Source: Cylicocyclus nassatus (Eukaryota > Nematoda > Chromadorea > Rhabditida > Strongylidae). From it: DNA of 64,000 bases. Location: positions 105,037,661-105,101,660 of the forward strand of contig CATQJL010000001.1 in the NCBI GenBank assembly GCA_958299035.1, written 5' to 3'. This document shows positions 35,201-47,200 of this stretch, one piece after another. Below the pieces are notes generated by a model. The model saw only the letters and a list, made by a program, of their open reading frames with translations. It did not search any database and had not been told where the DNA came from. A program made the translations under genes and the position numbers. Numbering within the stretch: the first letter of the stretch is position 1; each line of letters opens with the position of its first letter.

Positions 35201-38200
35201 GATTTTTCCAAAATTCATCGACCTATCTTTCTCTGTGGAAAAGGGATCCTCCACTGTTCGCTAGCGCTTAATAATCTACGAAAACAGCTTTACTGGTCAT
35301 GTTTACTAGAATCTTCCTTGTGTGTTCTCCGCTGAGTTACACCGCTACGAACACCCGTCCTCACACAAAAATCGAGCAAATTGAAAACGGACCGGTAAGG
35401 AACGTAGTATATCAGAAGGTTCATTTTGACGAGCCGAACATCAGGCTTTCGCGGATTCCTAGTTTATGCAATCTGAAGAAAGTTATGAACAACAGACGAA
35501 AAAAACGCGGATCGTCAGTTTTTGCGTTTTCTGTCGAAAAATTAGTGTGGGTACTGTGGTTTGCGTCATTCGCATGATTCCGCAGAAATCCCGGAATGTT
35601 TAAAACTCCCAGAACGCTGCGGACTTTCGCAAAATCTCCGGAATCACGACAACAAAGAAAATCTGCACATTTTGTGAGCTATTGTAGATAGCAAAAAATA
35701 GAGAAGAGCATAGGAGAGTTCATAAAAACTTCGGTACGGAGGCAACCGCCCATGTACACGCATCGTTCACGGGCGTGTGGACTTTGGTGAAAAGATGCTC
35801 GAGCACGCCGTTTGTGCCGTTTCCCACATTAGACCAATCGCCTTCGTGAATCTGGGTCTCTATGACCATACGCAGAAAAAAGAATTGTTCAGCTCATCGT
35901 TGAAACTCTTGTTGACAGGCGACTCGGTTCATTCACAATTTATAGAGCAGTACTCTGCGTTGATACCACTGCTTCGTTTCCAAAGAGACGGTGTCATGCT
36001 CATAGCGATCAATCGATTGCTGCAGTGAGGGATCTATCTACTGCACCGAATGCGCAATTGAATTTAAAAAGCCTGTAGATCAAATACTATAAGAGATGAA
36101 GCGATAAAAAATCGCACAGCGTTTTCCAAACTACATTTCTTACTGTATGTCAGAAAAGATCCAATTTTGTGATATCATCAGTGATAAATGATTAAATGAT
36201 GATATCAATGACAACGACAGATAAGAATGGCTTAAATTCATGCGGTCGATTCCCACGTTCATCTTCCATGTAGGTGCAGAATTTCAGCCCAGGCTTCGGC
36301 GTGAAGCGAGTTGAAGCAAAAATGCCATTTTAGGTAAGAATTGGCAGCAGTGGCATGTGCCAATGAGAAATCGATCGATTACTGGAGCGAGGGATCTACC
36401 AATTGCACCGAGAAATAGAAAAGCCTGTAGATCACTTATAATCAAAGAAAGAGCGATAGAAATTCACTCAGCGTTTCCTACAGTACTTTTCTTACTATAT
36501 GCCAAAAACGATTTAATAATGTGATATTATCAGTGATAAATGATAAAATGCTTATAGTGAGTAATAAGGGTGAAAAAAAAACTGCTCAATTTTTCGCGAT
36601 AGTTTTCGATAATGAGAACTTTGTACCAGAACCTGCTAATCGCGATTAACGCTGTGATAAATGTTCACAAAAGCCTTAACATAGAAAACAACAAGGTATC
36701 ATTGTATGTCGACCCCGCCACCACGAATTACGGACATACTGTATATCAAATGATTCGTCTCATCAAGCTGAAGCCGTATCTTCTTGCAGATTTCATATAA
36801 AATTGTTTTAGAAGAAGTTATAGCTAAATCCCGCTTATCCCGCAAATCCCGCGAATCCCGCAAATCCCGTGAAGGTGCGAATCCCGCGAATCCCGCGAAT
36901 CCCGACAATCCCGTAGTTTTGGATAAACTCTACCGCTGCAACTGTACTCTAACATGCACATTTTGACCATGCGACCTATGTGAAACCGCAATCGTTGATA
37001 TATCTTATCTCAAAGACGTGGGAAGACGAGAGGTTGATTTGGGATCCCAACGAATTCAACGGAATTGATCATATATATGTTCTGAGAAAAAACGTGTGGA
37101 TTCCTGGAATCACCTTAATCAGGTATCTTTTCCTCCACCAATCTACCCAATGATTTGAAGTTTCAGTATGGAGACGCTGGAAACACAACCTGAGTACAAG
37201 CAACATGTTTACGTGCGTTTATTGATTTCTTTTATGTATATAATAATTCCATAAAATATTGCAGATCAGCAACCAAGGGAAAGCGACCTTCTACGACTCA
37301 TTGGTCACATCTGTCGGATGCGCACTTGATGTACACCCTTTATTTGGTTTATTTCTTACAAAAAAGCATCATCTGTTAAACGTTTTTTGACGCTTCTATT
37401 AGATCGTAACAAAAGTTTTGTGACACTTTTTTCATTTCCTCTGGGAAATTCCAAAAAAAACTTTAGCAAAGCTTAAAATTTGGTATATATGGGCAATAGA
37501 CAAAGGATTATCTAATAGCATCATTATTTCCACCTTTACAGATATGGTTTACAGTAAATATAAAGACAAGTGACGGCACTCAATTCTCCATTTTTTATTT
37601 CCTCTAGAAAATACTCTCGTTTTTATTTTTCATGCTCTCAGATTTTTCAAGGATTTCTGGGGACATTAGTACTAAAATGAAGGCGGTTTGGAATCCTAGG
37701 CTCTTTGAAATCCACTTTTGAACTGTGACATGTATATATTGAAAAGTTACAGCCCTTTAGTCAATTTGGAAATGAGAAAAAATCTTTTGAGAAAGTAATG
37801 AAGGTTTCTTTTCCTTTGAATGTAACAAAACTTAGTCACGACCTAACATTTCAAATAGCTCGGCAAAACATGCGTTTTCTTTTCAAACGACTCCTCTACA
37901 AGCACTTTCAAACTTTTACTGCATTGCCACAGCATGAGTAGAAGAGATGTAAATATGAATTGAAATCGTGGGCTACCTCGAAAGTATATTTCGTAAATGA
38001 GAGCAGAAACCCAATTTACACACTCTACTAACGGATCGAGATTATTAACTGAAACTTTTTCAATATTTGTACTGTATGCCGTTTTCTCATATGCAGTGTT
38101 TTCATGAAAACCGGTCGAAATTGTTGAGCAACTACTTTCGTATGCAAAACCTAGCTGGCTTACCTGGCTCCGCCCGGCCTTGTCAAAACACTATGATAAA

Positions 38201-41200
38201 GGTCCCATCCTCTGTACAACCTTTCCCTGTGCCCACTTCTACATGCCAAATTTCTCTTCCCGCTGTATTAGTAATCAGCATGCTCACTTACCCCCCTTGT
38301 GCCAAGTCCCAGCCCCATAGCTCAAACTTTGCAAAAAACGATAAAATCGACAAAAGTAACAGAAAATTCTGGAAATTATCGTATTAGCACTAGCTGGCTC
38401 ACTCGGCTCTGCCCGGCCCTGTCAAAACACTATGATAAAGCTCCCGTCCCTATCTACGCACAGCCTTTTCCGTGCCCACTTCTACCCAATTCCCTATTCC
38501 CGCTGTGTTAGTCAACAGCATGCTCACTTACTCCCTGTGCTCCCAGTCTCGTAGCTCAACGTTGCAAAAATTGATAAAATCGATGAAAGTAATGGACGAT
38601 CCCAAAATCAGTACTGTATTCGTAATCACCATGCTCGATTACCCCCCTGTGCCAACTCCCAGCCCCGTAGCTCAAATTTTGCAAAAAATCGATAAAATCG
38701 ATAGCGATCGATAGGGAAGTAGCCTACGACACCCGCCCTGCTCCAAAGTGTGTGCGTACCAAGATTGGTAAGGATCGGTTTAGAAATGGAATTTTCTATT
38801 CGGAACATGATTACACACATACAGACATGCATGCAAACAGACATTTAGCTTTATATTAGGTCGTTTTAAAAGTAATTTCGCTTTTTTCAAACGGGCGCCA
38901 CATTTGATGGAACAAAGGTTTTTAGAAGATTTTGGAAGCATTCGATGCAGCATTTCATTCTCTTTCTAATGACCCGTGCTTTTTGAATGGTCAAGTTTCA
39001 CGATTTTTTTAAAACTTTCATATCAATCCTCAGAAGGAGTTCAAGTAACGATTCGATAGACTATACCATATAAAATACGGTACTACTTTTTTCTCTTTTT
39101 CTTAGCTCGCCATAATTTTTCAAAAGATTTTTTAACGGAACCATCGGATTTTGGCAGGCCCACCTTAGCCACAATCGCATCAACCATCATAATTCTTCCA
39201 ACGTTGAGACTACCAAGATGGTATTATGAGTTAGCATTAATTTTACAAAGCAAGTGAAGGTTCGAAATATCAAATTTCGAGTTTTCGGGTACAGCCTGGG
39301 GCTCGTTGGAAAAATAAGCTATGAGGGTTTTGGTTCCGAAGAATGAACGAATCGGAAACCAGAAACATCCTTTCGGAAGAGAAGAAAATGCTGCATCGAA
39401 TAATGCCCGAGCTGCTCTTCTTTTGATGTCTACGAGGATTTAGCTGCCCAAATATAAATCGGAAGCATCAGTAAATTCTGTTAAAAATGTATGACAAGCT
39501 ATGGAAAGAAGAAAAAAGTAGTACTGTATTCTATAAGGTTTACTCTATCAACTCGTTACTTGAACTCCTTCTGAGGATTGACACGAAAGTGAAAGTTTTA
39601 AAAAAGTGTGAGACTTGATTATCTCAAAAAGCGTAAATCGCAGTTTATAACACAATTTCATAACCATTAGAAAGAGAATGAAATTCTGCAGCGAAAGCCT
39701 CCAAGATCTCTTAGAAACCTTTGTTCCGTCAAATGTGGTGCCCGTTTGAAAAAAGCAAAATTACTTTTGAAAAGACCTAATATATAAGATTATTATTGTT
39801 ACTCTTATAAATTCATTGATATCAGACAAGTGCATTTTCAGGTGACCGACTTTCCTTTCGACTACCAAAACTGCAGTGTGAGCCTTGTAGCGCGTACGTT
39901 CAACAGTCACGAAATCATGTTTCGAAATGTCATTTCTGAGAACCTGGATATAAGCATGGTGGTAAGCCATAAATGATCAACAAACACAAAAAAGCACACT
40001 TTTATTAGGGGAATGATGAGTGGGAGATTACCAACATCCTAACTTGCACATACCTTTACAACTCTACCGAAGACCATTCCGTGGTGACAGTGAGTAATTC
40101 AAAAATGATGTTGTTCAGAGCATTACCTGTTCAGGATAACTTCGTTTTTTACATGAAAAGAAATGCAACCTACTACATAATGCTTATTGTGCTTCCTTCA
40201 TTCATGCTGACACTTTTATGCGTAGCAGGTCTCTTTTCCTCATCTTTATTAGTGGACGAATTGAAAAAGGTTTGATACTCTTTGAAAAACTGCAGTCCAA
40301 TCAGAAAATTTTTTAGGTTACCATAGGCCTTTCCACAATGGTATCGACTGCCGTCACGATCAGTGTCGTTGCTGACAACATCCCCAAAACGAAACATTTT
40401 CCGAAACTCGGCAAGTCTAAGATTTTTGCTTTATTGTCAAAACTAGTTAAATGATTGGCGTTGAGCCCACATCGAAAATGCAAATGTCAAGCTGGTGATA
40501 CTGAGAAGCAAAGGGGGTATTTCAATCACAATTCACATACACTATTTACTCACTAATGTTTTTGTTTCATTAATGTTTCATAAGATTAAGCCCACGATTA
40601 ACATGCTCAACAATCTTGCTTAATTCGCGTATTCTCAACAGGTCTTTTTGCTTCCAAGAATAAGCAAACGACTTCTTTGCAGCACACATATAATAAAACC
40701 AAATTTTTTGTGCATGGACACGGTTAACAGAAAAACGAATGACTGAGGCCTGTAGTAAACCCCTGTTCAGCGCAACTAACCTGGGGGCGAGACTTAACTC
40801 TATTCTGAACGTAAAGTGCCTCAGTCCGCCTTCCAGCGAGCTATTTGTCAGGTGCGGTATTTATCAATCTCCCGCTCGCTTTTCGGGCCGTCGTTAACGA
40901 GTGCCCGTACAAGCGAGAGCACCCCTCCATGATTTGATTTATGAAAGTCTGGGAGCCGCGGCGTAAACGGGAAGCGCAGCCGACTCGTCGAGATTGAGAC
41001 TGCCGCGCTTGACATGACCAAACTTGCCAGATCGGACACGCAAGCTCACGTTCCACACTAATTTATGTCCAAACACTATGGAAAGATGCTTTTTGAAAAT
41101 TAGCTCTTTTCAGTCAAGACATCATTCTACAGAATTGACGTTATTGACTGAATTGAATTTGATGTTCCTATTTTCAAAGCAAAAAGTCATGAAAGTAAGT

Positions 41201-44200
41201 CACTTTTTCACTTTGGTATGAATACATAAACACCAGTGGTGCCCGGGATTTCCGTGGGGGGGGGGGGACGAAGGGGGGAATTTTTCTGAAGGGTGCGTTG
41301 CGTTAGCCGCGCACTCCGAAGATTTTTTTGGGCGCCCCCCCCCCCTCAGATAACCGCCGGGGGCAGGCGGCCATGCGAATTTTGAGCAAGCGCGCACCGG
41401 AAAAATAGTTCGTTGATTTTTTGCGGCCCGCTTGCAGAAATTTGGAAGAAAGTTGGTAAAATTAAAGACGAATGCTTGAAGAACAATCGCGGTTTCTTCA
41501 TGGATTAGCTGCGGCGCAGTGGCCGCATTCTCGCGGACTTTCCGCAAGAATATGCAAAATTTTCGAGGGCCGCACGGTCCTTTGTGGAGGACCGCGCAAC
41601 CCCCAGGTACTTTCCGCTGGGAGAAAGTACCTCAAACTTGAGTAATTAAACCAACGGTGACACCTCTGCCACACAGAGTCTTACCTGCGCTCGACGTACG
41701 CCCGAAAATGATTCAAAAGAGTCCGAGCGGTCGCTGAAAGTTTGGCCAGCGCTCGCAGAAAGAAATTATTTGCCGAGCGCTTGCAAAAAATGCTGTATTG
41801 CTGCCCTCTGGCAGAATATGCGACCGCAAAGGAAGTGCCGCCCGCTGAAGGTTTGGCCACGCCCCAAAATTCTGCTGACCGCCTGCAGAAAAGCGCGAGT
41901 TTGCGGACCGCCTGACCCTGGCGATTATCTGAGCCCCCGAGAATGGGTCGCGAAATTTTTGAAAGTTACTTACATGAGTTATAAAAATGTGCAAAAAACT
42001 TATTTATATTTGTATGTAATTGAAACAATTTTTTAAATTTTCTAAAAATTCATTTTACCCCTATAAAAAAATTTTTTTCGGGGCGTGGAACGCCACGCAC
42101 TTCTTTGAAAAAATTTTTTTTATCGCCCCCCCCCCCCCCGAGCCGAAATCCTGGGTACGCCACTGGCAGCAGCCTAATCAGTTTCGCTTCATATATCGCG
42201 GGCGCCGGTGCCCGCTGCTTTATGGGCTGTGACCTGTACAGGAACCCCTTTCCATATAGGAGATTGATGAAAACCACCCCAGGATGCGGGTCGTTTCTTG
42301 GCTTAAGATCTTGTGCCTCAAAAGAGAAGTGCTGAGCAGGGTCGAACGCTAAGCGCGAGCCCATGAATTGAGACCGGCTAGCGGTAAATTTTTGCGGCGA
42401 CCGAGAAATCTTCGATAGTGGCCGCTATCAAAAAAATTGACGATGACTGATGCTATCATGGAATGCATTTAGCAATTAGCTGGGTAAAAGAAACAGCAAA
42501 ACTTGGCGAAGATTTTATGAAAAAATAAAAATAACCTAAATATAATTAAACAATCAAGAGAACCTTGTTTTGAGCAGTGCCAAAAGAAAAACACAAGGAA
42601 AGTTTGAAGAAAAAAAGTACAAGCTCTATTTTTGCTTTTCTCGCCGCAGTCAGTTGTTTGTCGATCCTTTCCCATTTAACCTCCCGAAATTGCGCAGTTT
42701 TGGGAGTTTTGCACCGCAACAATACATTGGAATTGCTCTGTAAGTAACTCACTAGCAACTTACAAGGATTTTGTCTATTCATCTCTTTTGCACACTATCT
42801 TTCTCGGTTCACCCCTCGACTAAGTAGCATTCTGTTGAAATGACCATAGCACTCACTTAGCCGTGGTCTTCTGACTTTTAACTGACTATCTCAAAGCACG
42901 GGAAGTTGGAAAATTTTAGGTTCACCCTAAGAAGTTCTTCTAAATGATTGATCTCAGGTGAACCGATTGTGAGATGAATAGGGGTTTACTACGGGCCTAT
43001 GACAAAATAATGCGCTTGAAGATTGTGAAAAGCTTTTGTTGTGGATGATCCCGCAACGAAGAGGTACCTAGTTTTGCAAAACGCATGTGACGGTATGAAA
43101 CCCAATCCCGCATAAATGCACACTGAAAAAAAAAACAAGATAATGTGTAAAACGATTGGATCTCTGGCTTCCACGGCGGCTTTTATGTGGTGGAAGTTTG
43201 CACATTATCTGTGTTAAATAACACCTTCATCCCAATGGCACAATTCACAACTAATCTAGGAAATTGAAAAAACAGCTATCTCCAAATGCGAAAAGATCGC
43301 GAGCCTGAGATCAAGGAACTTGAGAAATCTATGGTCCTTTAACGGGTCAACAAGCTGATCACCTCAGTCTCTCGGCTTATATATTCGGCAGACCCCTCTT
43401 GTTGATTCGCCGCTTTGCTCTACGGTGGAAGTTTTAGGGCCGCATGCACTGACATACCCGCTGGGAGGAGATCGCAGCCAAAAAGAAAGCCTTATAGAAG
43501 CTTTAAGCTTCATAGCTTCAACTGAAGCTCCACATACAGTGCTGGACATAATTATACAGCCACTCTAGAAATCGTCGTAATTTTTGTTCTTGTCAATGAA
43601 TCTGTCTGAAACTTTGCTGTATTGTGCGCATGTCAACCTACCATAACCCCTCAAAACGGCTTCCAGTCTTGTTGAGTTTGAACGGAGAAAAACGAAAAAA
43701 ATCGAAAAAGCCCTCTTTGAAAGCTGGACAAAATTATACAGCAACCTGGTTTTTCTAATCACTATCGCATTCGTTGACTTTCAAATTTTTTTGTACAATT
43801 ACATCCGTAAATATGAAACATTTGCGACACTTACGTCTTCCTACTCAAATAGAAGCAATCGCTGCATTTCTTGCTTTTAAAAGCATTAAAAGTCAATCTC
43901 CTTTAACAAACAACTGCTTTAAAGAGTTTTCAAGCTCTTGTTCATTCCAAATGATAATCATGGAATCTACTGACCCTTTTGGATAGATGAGGTGAAGAGC
44001 GCTTTCGTAAACTCTGCGTAATCGTTGATTTTGACGAACAGACTCCAACCTCAACATAGGCTTGGAACGCTTTTAAACCACAAAACTCAGTTTGCAATGT
44101 CCACAAAGTGCTGAACTTGATTTATCACATTGTCTACATGGGGATACAGCTTTCGCAACAACTTTCAGATTTTTCCTAACGATGGGGTAACGATTTAGAC

Positions 44201-47200
44201 CTGGAATACTTTCCACAAAAATTCCCTGCGAGCGGAAGATTCGATATAACCCTAAATCTCCTTATTTCCGTCTGTGTTTCATGTCTTATTTCACCCGATG
44301 AATGAGATTAGCTAAGGAGTTGTTGAAGTGTTTGAAGTTTTAAGCGTCTCCGGTTTTATCTCGTGATCTGAGTTGGCTTTGATTATACAGGGTGCTCCAC
44401 TCAACATTCAGTGAATGTCAACTGCGGCTGAATCAGAGTGCTCAGTCCCGAAATTTCTTCCCAGTCATGCACACGAGTTCACTGTTGTATGGCTGTCGTA
44501 ATGGCTACATTACAGTATTTTCTGTCGCTTGAAAATCGAGTTTCGTGGTGCAAAAGTGCGTCAACCCTATGGTGAGGTTGGAGTCTGTTCGTCAAAATCA
44601 GCGATTACGCAGAGTTTACGAAAGCGCTCTTCACCTCATCTATCCAAAAGGGTCAGTAGATTCCATGATTATCATTTGGAATGAACAAGAGCTTGAAAAC
44701 TCTTTAAAGCAGTTGTTTGTTAAAGGTTAAAAGCAAGAAATGCAGCGATTGCTTCTATTTGAGTAGGAAGACGTAAGTGTCGCAAATGTTTCATATTTTG
44801 GGATGTAATTGTACAAGAAAATTTGAAAGTCAACGAATGCGGTACTGATTAGAAAAACCAGGTTGCTGTATAATTTTGTCCAGCTTTCAAAGAGGGCTTT
44901 TTCGATTTTTTTCGTTTTTCTCCGTTCAAACTCAACAAGACTGGAAGCCGTTTTGAGGAGTTATGGTAGGTTGACATGCGCACAATACAGCGAAGTTTCA
45001 GACAGATTCATTGACAAGAACAAAAATTACGACGATTTCTAGAGTGGCTGTACAATTATGTCCAGCACTGTATGTAGATTCACGCTATCAACCTATCCGT
45101 AAGTATTCTCACCATCCACTATGAACACAGTGTACGGAAGCAGGAAGCTGTACAGGCCGCATATTCCAGCTTTTTGTACGATCCCTTAGTGATCCTACGT
45201 GGCCGAACGTCTTTTCTTCACAGTTATTTTTCCTCCTTCAAAGTTAACGAAAACCTTCCACAGTCACACTGATTGTCTAACCCAAAAATGCTAAGCATGT
45301 TGCTAATAAGACTAAATGAGTGAAACCCTCAACTTTTAACTTGTGGTTCATCGCAAATTTCATGAATTCGTGACATCACTTGTTCTTAGCAGAAACATGA
45401 ATGGCACTGTTGTGTGGATAAACAGCGCAACTTCAGAATGTTTTTACTGAACGCGAAAACAGAAGAATGACTTCAAAGTAAAGGCGGTCGGCAGCTGGCG
45501 TTCATCAAGAGATCATACAAAAAGCTGGATGCGACTTGTACAGCTCCTACTTAATGGATTCATAGTAAAGGACGGTGGGAATACTTACGGATAGGTATAG
45601 GCAATTCCCATGCGTATAGCGGGCGTGATATGTGAACACGTTGAAAAGTTGAACCCCCACTTTAAAGGATCAGTTTTTTGTACTCTCTAGCCAGAGCACG
45701 GCACGAGTCGGTTTCTAGGGATTTTTGCAAAGTCTCCCCTAACTTTCAGAAGTCTTTTTTGAGCTACCTACTTAGGAGAAGATAAAAACAAGAAAAATTT
45801 ACTAATCTGAAAGGGAAAACATGAGATAAGAGTGAAAATCCAAACTGGAGCTGAATGCTACGCTTGCTCAAGAGTTTGCATTGGAGCACGACATTTAACA
45901 AAGCGATTTACGATGAAATTAAGGCAAAAACAACCAACGGAAAGGCAATGATCTAAAAATGTCTTCATGCTCAGGGATAGATTTTTGAGGAAGCCGTCCA
46001 TGATAGAAAAATCCGAAAATTATGGAAGTGACAGAAATATATGCTCCAGACGATCTCAGATCGTCTGGTGGCCGTCTGCAAAAGAACTGATTTTGGAGAA
46101 GGTAATACTTCACATAAATTTTCAAATCTTTTCGCATAATTCTTTTGCAAATAATGTTCTATGGGTACAGTTCAAATTTGGTGCCATATGATTCTGCAGC
46201 GCCGTAAACAAGCGATTTGTTTATTTTAGCCTTGCTTTCGAATCGCGCGCACTTTTCCCCATACACAACAGAACACAACAGAATCAATCGTGTGATAACC
46301 TATTCGAAAAGCTTGTATTCGACTAAATGGCGTTTGGTGCTCGGCCTAAATTCGTCATAAACGATATCTCCTTTGCTTTTTACTCCAGAAACGAAGTCTA
46401 GCATGCCTCCAGATGATCTGTGCCGGGCCCTGTCTCTAGCTATCAAAAGCTACCACGCGTATACGTTGGCAAACGTCGGCAAAGCTCCGCCTGCTATACT
46501 GTGGAGAATGAATGAATGAATGAATGAATGAATGATAGATGGCGTGAAATCAAGATATCTGGAGCTTCAGGATATGAAGCTTTCGGGATGTTAGTGCCTG
46601 CGGGCCTTACGGCACATTGCATAAGAATTTTAGATAGAGAGCGTGACGAAATTTTCCTGGAATAGATTGCAACTGCCGCCTAAGCGTTCAACTCTGATTT
46701 TATTTGTAACCTACTCCCTCTATAACAAACGGTCGAATTCATTTTCTTGGAGCATTATGTGTGATGACCGAGGGAACTCATGCTCGGACTTGAGAGATGT
46801 AGAAAATCACAGCGAGCTCAATACCGGAGGGTTATGTGATCTATAACTGTAGATCATCTTGGTGTATCTACAGTATGATTCACTCGTCTGCCGCGACTGC
46901 CTTTTTCCGGTGCAGATTACTCGAGTTGCAGTGGTCTTCCGGTATGTCCTCTACACCGACATTTTATTTGGTAGCGAGATTGTGAGAAGGTCGAAAACTA
47001 GCAGAGTTGGAGGAAACGCTTGATGGTCTGGAATTACGTATGACATATGACACTTAGAACCATTCAGGCCTCTGAGGAAGACGAAAGGCGTCGAAACGTA
47101 AGGCCGTAATTGGAATAAATAAAGACCTCTTCTCAAACCTGTACGGCACAAAACAAATTTGAACTTACCAGAGGGACAATTTTTAGAAGAAGTTACTCGA

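Larger units (their letters stand above)
31166..36948. repeat. 5.8-kb palindrome filling receptor intron 4
   Basis: Left arm 31166-33936 and right arm 34087-36948 are inverted copies around a spacer of about 150 bp; without the two family K insertions each arm is about 2.2-2.3 kb. The ends share AGT(A/G)CAGTTGCAGCGGTAGA. A 9-bp repeat (AATCCCGCG) is expanded near the right end (36835-36910) and shorter in the left arm. Each arm carries the same outward-facing open frames: 35299-35577, 35777-36028 and 36612-36800 on +, with their - strand partners at 32746-32489, 32289-31978 and 31458-31270. I recognise none of them. It could be a large foldback transposon or an inverted duplication. Confidence 0.93.
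43437..46607. mobile_element. Family J foldback element with two nested insertions
   Basis: The left end AGGGCCGCATGCACTGACAT and the right end, the complement of GGCCCGCAGGCACTAACATC, match the copy at 9226-10672, as do the segments near 45090-45245 and 45475-45600. It is interrupted by a Tc1-like element (43535-45069) and by about 0.93 kb ending in a (GAAT)n run (about 45603-46530). In receptor intron 10. Confidence 0.65.

Noticed and set aside
40740..41060. GC-rich block as rRNA or tRNA
   Set aside because: No rRNA core motifs and no cloverleaf; more likely a dispersed repeat.
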